A model generated the notes under the pieces. That model was not told the origin of the DNA, made no database searches, and was given only the letters and a program-made list of their open reading frames with translations. Shown piece after piece: positions 57,568 through 64,000 of a stretch of DNA of 64,000 nucleotides. A program made the translations under genes and the position numbers. Every line of letters starts with the position of its first letter. Position 1 is the stretch's first letter. The DNA is from Odontocerum albicorne (lineage: Eukaryota; Arthropoda; Insecta; Trichoptera; Odontoceridae), in the NCBI GenBank assembly GCA_949825065.1, contig OX463842.1, positions 52,016,526-52,080,525 of the forward strand, read 5' to 3'.

Positions 57568-58330
57568 TTTTTTTTTTTTTTTTTTTTTTCTTTCAAAACA
57601 GGCTTAGCTTAATTACTTTGAAAATACAAAACATCAAAAGAGAAGAAAAATTACAAAGAGGAAAAAAAAATAAGTTAAAAAATTACATGAAATAAAAAAT
57701 AATGCATATGCATACACACAAACATATTACACACATATATTCACAGTCATTTAGGTATGTTGATGAGTGCCTTCTAACGCGCTCAATCTAAGAAGAAAAT
57801 TTACTTTTGCTTTTGGTAATGTGATATGAAATATGTCAATATCCGAAGCAGTCCCGTTCAGAAGAGTTAAGGCCCTTCCAACAGGCATAGCGGTTGGAAG
57901 ACCCGTTCTTGCGTATATTATTGCGAACAGTTCTTGCCGGCGCAGTCTAGTGTAATTGTTAGGAACATTTAACGCTAATCTTTGTAGTAATACTGGACAG
58001 CTCACAACTCCTCGAACGAGTTTGACAACGTATACCAGGAGACGCACATGTCTTCTTACGCTCAAGGAGTTATACCCGAGCATGCCCAGCAGGAACTGAG
58101 TAGGATAAAGCCACGGATAGACACCGAACTCTCTCATATAGAGATATCGTAGATATTTTTTTTGTACTTTCTCCCCCATGAGCGAGTTCTACGCCCCCAC
58201 TGGGCTCCAAATGCAAGCATTGCTTTCTAGTTTACTACGGATCAATGAATTAAACAACGTTTTGAGCACCAATTGGTTTTTAAACGACTTAGAGATTCTC
58301 ATTACGCCCTGTTTGGCTCGATGAACCTGT
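57568..58330 (-). pseudogene. LINE C-terminal RT fragment with poly-A tail
   Basis: On the minus strand, from about 58325, the frame carries S-L-I-R-S-K-L-E-S-N-A-C-I-W (RT thumb block), one stop near 58190, then a clean 142-codon run (58179-57751) with Q-K-K-Y-L-R-Y-L-Y, V-V-K-L-V-R-G, L-N-V-P-N-N-Y and G-T-A-S-D-I-D-I-F-H-I, and a stop. The 3' UTR reaches a 20-base T run (57568-57589, poly-A on the minus strand). Same family as 4890-5365. It lies 240 bases upstream of the Dpr exon, inside the presumed intron, in antisense orientation. Confidence 0.85.
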
Positions 58331-58569
58331 TTATTATCGATACTTCAGATTAAATTCCTGAATATACGTTACATATTCAGAAATAGAAAATAATATTCAT
58401 AACATTTTAGCTCTCTTCCATTGGTTATGTTTACTGCTCTACTTGTCTGTTAGCTATTATCTTGTTAAGATATTTAAATCATATCAGTATTTTTAGCACA
58501 TGGATTATGCGTTGTAGTTGTAGAGCTCGAACCCGGAGAATTTATACGAATTGATAAATTGTCTTTCAG
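58331..58569. other. Intron sequence upstream of the Dpr exon
   Basis: AT-rich, ending in the acceptor TTGTCTTTCAG at 58559-58569. Confidence 0.55.
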
Positions 58570-58783
58570 GTGACATGGGCGGCCCGGCGCGCTGACCGCC
58601 TGCAACTGCTGACAGTAGGCCGCCAGCCCTACTCTGCGGATAAGCGACTTTCCCTGAGCTTCCGTTACCCTAATAATTGGAGGCTGCGCCTTTTGGGCGC
58701 CGAGCGTAAGGACCAGGGACTCTACGAGTGCCAGGTAGCCGCACATCCTCCGCTGATCAGGCAGATCTACCTTACCGTCATAA
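58570..58783 (+). CDS. dpr: Dpr-family immunoglobulin-domain exon (internal exon)
   Basis: The 214-base segment lies between a good acceptor (TTGTCTTTCAG, AG at 58568-58569) and donor (TAA|GTAAGTG, GT at 58784-58785). It encodes 71 residues plus one base: V-T-W starts the C strand of a V-type Ig domain with its invariant tryptophan, then L-L-T-V-G-R with Y-S-A-D-K-R, the P-N-N-W-R-L-R-L-L core, and D-Q-G-L-Y-E-C-Q-V, which holds the second disulfide cysteine, ending P-P-L-I-R-Q-I-Y-L-T-V-I. This is the layout of Dpr proteins, neuronal surface receptors that pair with DIP proteins in arthropods. The long insert after V-x-W and the P-N-N-W-R-L form recall the Dpr14/18/19/20 subgroup, but I cannot assign the paralogue. 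The partner cysteine lies in an upstream exon outside the window. G+C is much higher than in the flanks. Confidence 0.88.
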
Positions 58784-58874
58784 GTAAGTGAATTGTATTT
58801 ATATTTATCATAGCCTAGGATGGCATAATTTTTTTTAAAGCAACACACAAACATACTAGATTTTACTTAAAGCC
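58784..58874 (+). other. Start of the downstream Dpr intron
   Basis: GTAAGTG donor then AT-rich sequence leading into a dispersed repeat. Confidence 0.6.
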
Positions 58875-59035
58875 AAAATGTCGCCATCACGTATCGTAAA
58901 ATGTGTAAAGGTTTTGTTTGTACTTGTGTCTAATCTTGGTAAGATCTCCGCGGTTTTCTTACAAAATATGTGTTTCTAATCAGATGCAGACACGGAGCAG
59001 TCTATAGTCTAGTGACCGCAGTCACCATCGACCTA
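58875..59035 (+). repeat. Dispersed repeat family X, copy 5
   Basis: CATCACGTATCGTAAAATGT, AAGGTTTTGTTTGTA, CTTGGTAAGAT and TTTTCTTACAAAATATGT match 14380-14480 in order; GTGACCGCAGTCACC recalls the end of the copy at 7930-8230. Confidence 0.5.
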
Positions 59036-60432
59036 TCCTTACCCTAAATTTATTTTTTTTGTAATTGTTTTTATCTGTCATTAAAAATTGGTTGGAGTAC
59101 TAACTTAGGGCACTCTTGAAGCCCATAGCCTTGAGGATGAAAGCTATAAAGCCTTGGTCAATCGCTCAAATAAACACATTGCGACAATACCTCTGAAAAA
59201 TAGTTTACATTTGTGGTAAACCTGAAATCCATGAAAATTTTCCAGCATGTATTTTATGTTTTTTTTAAATAACCTTATAAAAAATCAGTATTCTGATGTT
59301 TTTTTTATATTTTGTTATGTTTTCACTAAAATGCTACACAACTTTTAGCAAAATAATAACAAAGTACTTTTAAAATAAAAATAGGTGATGATATTTGTAT
59401 GATTAAATCTAACATAAATTATTGTATCAATTAATGAAACTCTGATGAAGAAAATAAAGTCACGTAAAATTTTAGAGCCTTCGTAATAAAAAAATAAGGC
59501 CAGGGAATTGGCTTTCAATTAGTTGGCATTCATTCTAAAATTCGCGATTTTCGCCAACTCGGCTCAGCGAGCGCCAACATCGATTCACCGAGGAAGCTTT
59601 ATGTGTTTAAATAGTGCTGTGCAAACCTTTTCTTATTTTAATTCATGCTACCTTAACGCTATCTCGTTTTCCCACCCTTATTTCTCTTATCAAAAGTAGT
59701 TTATGCTAAAATAATTATTATTACGTACATGTATGATCACGCCCTTAATTTGTCGAGGCAAGCAGATGTAATAGAACGCCAGATTTTTCTATCAAGACAT
59801 AAATCTTTTACCTCTCCTACATCCATACACCGTATCATTCAAATCTTCCAATTTATCTGGTTTTCTACACTTTCTTCTTTCAAATCATTATTTTATGTCA
59901 GTACAATTTTTCTATTATAAAAAAAGTTAAAAAATTTACAGCATCCATTCTAAAAACATCTAAAACAATACTTGTTTGTGTACCCCGGTATAAAAAGTGG
60001 AATAACCTGTATTTGACTAAACGAATTACAATTGTTTATATTTTATCTAGATTTTCACATAACAAATTATCTCATGTCACTTTTTTTATACAAAATACGA
60101 GTACACGATTTCTGTCACAAGCTTTTAGGTGAAAATAAAAAGTAAAAAAAGTGATAAAACTAAATTAACATAGAAGAAAATCGTACACTGCACAACCTCA
60201 ACGCATCGCCAGAAACACTCCTGCTATAAATTAAAATATTTCATAGCCCTGACTAGTAAAAATTATCCCTTATTTCTTGTAAATGGAAAAGAATCTGAAT
60301 TGATGAAATACATAATTTATATTTTAATGTTATGTATTATTTGTGGCACCCCTGGAACTTTTGACAGTTCATTTGACATGTTTAGACTGTATAAAACACC
60401 TTTGAACCAATTAATTGATTTTATTTTAAGTA
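59036..60432. other. Unassigned intron-like AT-rich region
   Basis: No further Ig-domain exon was found downstream of 58783. Near 59995-60040 GTGGAATAACCTGTATTTGA is a worn Penelope-like end. TACGAGTA at 60096. Confidence 0.4.
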
Positions 60433-60980
60433 TTGGGTGTTAGTATAAGTTGTGTCCGGTTTTTTTCCAATTTAAAAATGAGCACCAAAAGTAAAACAAA
60501 ATGGTAAATGTCATACGTCATTTGAAAGAAAATTTTCTACTCTACAAGATATTGTATTTGCTTTTACGTTACATATATTATTTTATTTGATTAAAAACCT
60601 TCAAAATGTAATGTCAAGTAGACAAAAGTGAGCATTTTCGACACCTTCTTCTGTTCGCGTTCAATCGAGATAATAAAGCTGGCAAAGCTACTCGCGATAT
60701 TTGCAAAGTGTACGGTGAAGATGCTATGAATTAAAGGACAGCTCGTCGATGGTTTTTGCGTTTGAAAGACGATAATTTCGACCTGTAAGACATGGAGTGT
60801 TCCGGATGACCAGTGGACTTCGATGAGAACCGCTTAAACCATATTATTCATGCAAACACAATATCTTGTAGAGCAGAAAATTTTCTTTCGAATGACGTAT
60901 GACATTAACCATTTTGTTTTACTTTTGGTGCTCATTTTTAAATTGAAAAAAAAACGGACACAACTTATATTAACACTTAA
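60433..60980. mobile_element. Mariner foldback, shorter form (548 bp)
   Basis: Ends TTGGGTGTTAGTATAAGTTG and the complement of TTAAGTGTTAATATAAGTTG, TA at 60431-60432 and 60981-60982. Left part carries the same mariner N-terminus as 20023-21017 (H-F-R-H-L-L-L-F-A-F-N-R, K-V-Y-G-E-D) with stops, to about 60850; the right 130 bases (60852-60980) are an inverted copy of the left end. The catalytic half is absent. Confidence 0.85.
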
Positions 60981-62344
60981 TACATCATTCGATTCCATAA
61001 AAAAGTGATTTGTGTTGATCAGCATAAATGATGCTATCTATTCTAAATTATAAAACTTTGTTTGACATGTGTATAACTATCAAGACGATATGGTTCATAA
61101 AGTTCGTATCAGAGCTTTCTCGGGGCTGGTTTCTCATTCCTTGCAAATTTATCCGAGTTATATCGGAACTGGCAGCGAAAAGGTTAAATATGAGGATAAG
61201 TCTCGTTTATCACGTCGGAAATGTGCAATCGGCTGAAAGAAATTCAAAATGTGCAGTTCTTTTCCATTTTAAACGGGTGTAAACTCTAAAAAGTATTAAG
61301 AATGCAAATTTTCTTCTCATTTCATGAATTTAAATTTGTGGTCTAATTTTAATTAAATTTTCTCAGTGAGTAAATATTGACGAAGTTGGCGACTGAGGAA
61401 GTTGAGGAAGTTTTAGTCACAAAAGGCGCAAAAGTTTTTGGGCAATACACAATTTATCACAAAAGACCAAAACAATTAGTAAGTTATGTAACGTAAGTGT
61501 TAAAAAAATGCAAATATTAAATAAACATACACATATTTTCATCCAGATCCCTACCTGGCACTTCAAGTCATTTAAAGTTGTAGCGAAATCAGTTTTCGGA
61601 CTATCTAAAGCTTTTGTTATAGATTATGTTAATGACGTTCGTAGATAAGCGTAGTGGCCTCGAGACCTTGGAGAAACTCTTAAAACTGACACAAAGGTTC
61701 GTTTTGGGTCTCGGGGTATGGAAATTACGACCTCTTTCTTTTTAGGTAGTCTTTTTCAATAGTCCGTAAGAGATTGATTTATGATAATGGAGCGCTAAGA
61801 TTGGGGTATATCGAAAATTTCTACGCCCTGAATGATGAAGCTAGCGAAGCAAAAGTTATAGAAGTATATAATTGCACTGAACCTGCTATGAAGGCTTTGC
61901 TCAACCATCATATAGGGCGTAGGAGAGAACAGTGAGGAGAAAGTATTGAGATGGCTGATTTGTGTGACTAAAAACCGTCGTACACAACGTACAACTAATT
62001 AGAGAAGGGTTGCTGCTGCTAGAGATATGCGTTAAAAAGTCCTTCAGCTTCAGCACTGGGCTAAGGGCTGATGATTATTATGGTTATAAGAGGTAGATAT
62101 TAAAAAAATACTCCTGGATGAGCTGTCTTAAGATTTATGTTCGATAGAAGTAAATTTGTAAGTAATTGTTAGTTTAGTTTTAGTGTTAATACAAAAATCT
62201 AAAAGGTAGTAAAATAAGGCTTTGTTACTTCAACACATTTTTCAACTTATTATTTCTTTCAGATCATTTTATCTAACCCTTAAAACCATTCATATTTTTT
62301 TTAAACTATTGTAGTGTACTTCTTTAAGTTTATTCAATTTGTTC
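60981..62344. other. Unassigned region with possible retroelement scraps
   Basis: An 84-codon open frame (61028-61279) and a stretch at about 61760-61940 that reads L-I-Y-D-N-G-A-L-R-L-G-Y-I-E-N-F-Y look coding-like but match no family I recognise, and neither has splice signals. No further Dpr exon was found. Confidence 0.35.
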
Positions 62345-62485
62345 CTTAGTGAGATACAGGCAAAAGCCTAGTTTACTGGGAACACGACAAATGAAAGGCA
62401 ACAAACCCAGATCCATTAATTTTTTTTTGAAAACTGTGTATTTATTTATTTCTTGTCATGTGTAAATAAAATTCAAAAAAAAATG
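62345..62485 (+). repeat. 3' tail of the short retroelement of 10609-11250
   Basis: GTGAGATACAGGCAAAAGCC, AAAGGCAACAAACCCAGATC and ATTTCTTGTCATGTGTAAAT repeat the end of the 10609-11250 element in order. 5'-truncated. Confidence 0.75.
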
Positions 62486-62499
62486 TTTTGAAATTTTAG

Positions 62500-62770
62500 A
62501 GTACACTTAAGATGTTATAAACAAATATAAGGCGAAGTGCGAATGTGAGTGGAAGGCGCAGTAGAGAAAGACCAAGGAAAGTATGATGGAATCAAGCGAA
62601 TTTCACTTTGAAAGAAGAAAATTTAAAAAATCAGTGATTAATCTAGGAGTTGTATGAGAAGGTGTATGAATGTTGAAGAGGCAAAATATGTGTGTGTGAG
62701 ATAGAAAATTCTAGCGCTATGTCCCCTCCGTCTACCATAATTAGGGAATGACGTGATGGTATCTATGAAA
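62500..62770 (+). pseudogene. Retrotransposon C-terminal tail remnant
   Basis: Frame with R-S-R-E-R-P-R-K-V then W-N-Q-A-N-F-T-L-K-E-E, followed by stops and E-L-Y-E-K-V-Y-E-C; the basic R-x-R-P-R-K segment before a W is typical of the C-terminal region of several LINE proteins. The 3' part is shared with 54990-55340. Confidence 0.5.
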
Positions 62771-63107
62771 CTCAAAAATGGCTTTGAATAACCATACTTT
62801 AGTAACCACACTTTAGTATTTAATTACCTTAGTATTTAATTATATTTTTTTTTGTTATTCAATTAAAAAATTAAAAAAGAAAAGATTTCATGTATATATT
62901 TTTACTGATGATAATGGCATAGTAAGCCAAAATGTTATTGCATGTTCATATTAGTTCAAGATAAGCTTTGTCTAATTTTGTCAAACTAATTTAAACATTT
63001 CAATTAACTTATCTTGTGTGTTATCGTGTACGTGTTATGGTAAAGTCACTGTTGTGTCGTGAATTGAATAAATAAAAAATAAAATAATACAATAATAAAA
63101 ACATTGT
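62771..63107. other. Unassigned
   Basis: AT-rich, no recognised content. Confidence 0.4.
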
Positions 63108-63235
63108 AATTTGTTTTATCAAACACTGTTTATTCCACTGTTTGTTGGAAGAAGTGGAATAAACCGTGTTTGATATAACTAATTATAATGTCTTTAAGCC
63201 TCCTCAATATTTATGTTTTAACTATAAATAATATA
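63108..63235. repeat. Penelope-like terminal hairpin
   Basis: TTTATCAAACACTGTTTATTCCACT and its complement face each other across a short loop (63115-63172), followed by GTCTTTAAGCCTCCTCAAT, the family flank. Confidence 0.6.
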
Positions 63236-63644
63236 ATAAAAACAATATAAAACAAACAATTTGTTTTTTTTTAATTCTTTTAATAATACTGTAGTATAAG
63301 TTCACTTTTTCCACCACAAATAAAGAAATAAGTTTATCATCTTCAAATATATCTTTCAGGTTTCAGACACAACGAACGTATTAACAAGATAATTATCTCG
63401 ATATTGAAAGTAATGTGTTTATTTAGCCAAACAGTTGAATCTAAGTTTTAGTTAAAAAATACGTTAACACTTGTAGTATGATTGAACTGAATTTTATCCG
63501 TTATTTTATTGTACATCAATAACTATATTTTTGGTGCTATAAAATTATACAATTTATCATTATTACCGTTACGATATTTAAGATTTTTGTTTGAGTAAGA
63601 TGAAGCACAGCACTGAGATGATTTGGACACGTGAAAAAGAGTAA
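63236..63644. other. Unassigned, with a short retrotransposon-tail scrap
   Basis: At about 63600-63640 AGCACTGAGATGATTTGGAC repeats the tail word of 13840-13860. Nothing else is recognised. Confidence 0.35.
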
Positions 63645-63780
63645 GGCCGAGGCCACACCAAAGTATTTCGTTAGGTGCTACGTAACTAATAGACTAGATG
63701 ACTTCATGCTTGGCCACAACAAAATTTATTTGACATAGGGAAAGGTTGTGTTAACAAACGATGCCACTCTCAAAACTAAC
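63645..63780 (-). mobile_element. Harbinger-like element, one end only
   Basis: After TAA (63642-63644), GGCCGAGGCCACACCAAAG begins a copy of the 25501-26015 element; CTAATAGACTAGATGACTTC and ACAAACGATGCCACT match 25548-25640. The similarity ends near 63780. Confidence 0.5.
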
Positions 63781-63847
63781 ATAACATAATGTTAATGTTA
63801 TCTAGAAGTATGGAATGGAGAGTTTCAACTTTTCTACAAAGAATTGC

Positions 63848-64000
63848 AGAAATACTGTGGCGGTCGCACACGCGGTCAATGACCGATGAAATGACCTTTG
63901 CATTCCTTAGCAATGCAAAACAAACAAGTACCAAGTCCACGCGCCGGTCATTCAACTCATTGCCGGGAGCGACGCGCATTCCATGCTAGAGCGAGAACGC
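63848..64000. repeat. Second copy of the 12584-12735 repeat, cut by the window end
   Basis: AAATACTGTGG, CGGTCAATGACCGATGA, CATTCCATGCTAGAG and GAGAACGC are shared with 12584-12735. The rest lies beyond the window. Confidence 0.7.

Noticed and set aside
57751..58179. 142-codon host gene on the minus strand
   Set aside because: It is the C-terminal end of a LINE reverse transcriptase followed by a poly-A tail, with a close relative at 4890-5365.
58474..58854. Minus-strand 126-codon open frame across the Dpr exon
   Set aside because: It is the antisense shadow of a GC-rich exon; the plus strand has splice sites and Ig residues.

Overview
The window looks like intergenic or intronic DNA of an insect with a large, AT-rich, transposon-filled genome. 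Only one stretch reads convincingly as host coding sequence: a spliced, GC-rich exon at 58570-58783 (+) encoding the second half of an immunoglobulin domain of the Dpr (defective proboscis extension response) type, an arthropod neuronal surface-protein family. Dpr genes often have very long introns, so much or all of the window may be intron or flank of that gene (inference). A CpG-rich pocket at 22143-22520 (-) and a 58-bp splice-bounded segment at 21226-21283 (-) are weak candidates for another exon. The insect order cannot be set from the sequence.

Almost everything else is mobile DNA in layers. Non-LTR retrotransposons are present as 5'-truncated C-terminal reverse-transcriptase pieces: RTE-like at 2140-2702, 6241-6708, 9930-10322, 34960-35155 and 51842-52750; other LINEs at 421-985, 4890-5365, about 16000-17080, 17420-18005, 39790-40071, 47405-47620, 47850-48410 and 57568-58330. 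tRNA-headed SINEs carry a 3' tail like that of the 17420-18005 LINE. Cut-and-paste elements include three deletion-derivative mariner/Tc1 copies (16416-16958, 30375-31276, 49593-50452), two mariners rebuilt as head-to-head foldbacks (20023-21017, 60433-60980), a family of about 636-bp TTAA-flanked piggyBac-like MITEs, a hAT derivative with 8-bp target duplication (48870-49372), a Harbinger-like element (25501-26015) and a small TA-flanked MITE (5023-5192). Penelope-like terminal fragments with inverted ends occur at several places, including a hairpin of about 640 bp at 45490-46128.

Tandem DNA is prominent: about 62 copies of a 16-bp unit (27571-28562), 16 seemingly identical copies of a 116-bp unit (36191-38056), nine copies of a 31-bp unit with a 12-bp palindrome (42103-42395), nine copies of a 47-bp unit (54317-54810) and four copies of a 23-bp unit (11428-11516).

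The most unusual observations are: (1) a recurrent 8-mer, TA-CTCG-TA or its complement, at 19 loci, which in several repeat copies is a clean 6-bp insertion relative to a sister copy, as if it were the excision scar of an unseen TA-targeting transposon; (2) a three-layer nest at 29049-31737 in which a TTAA-flanked element carrying an unclassified FPENLG-type protein remnant sits inside a piggyBac-like MITE and is itself cut by a mariner; (3) mariner copies converted to foldbacks of their own 5' half. No CRISPR array, rRNA or intact tRNA gene was seen.
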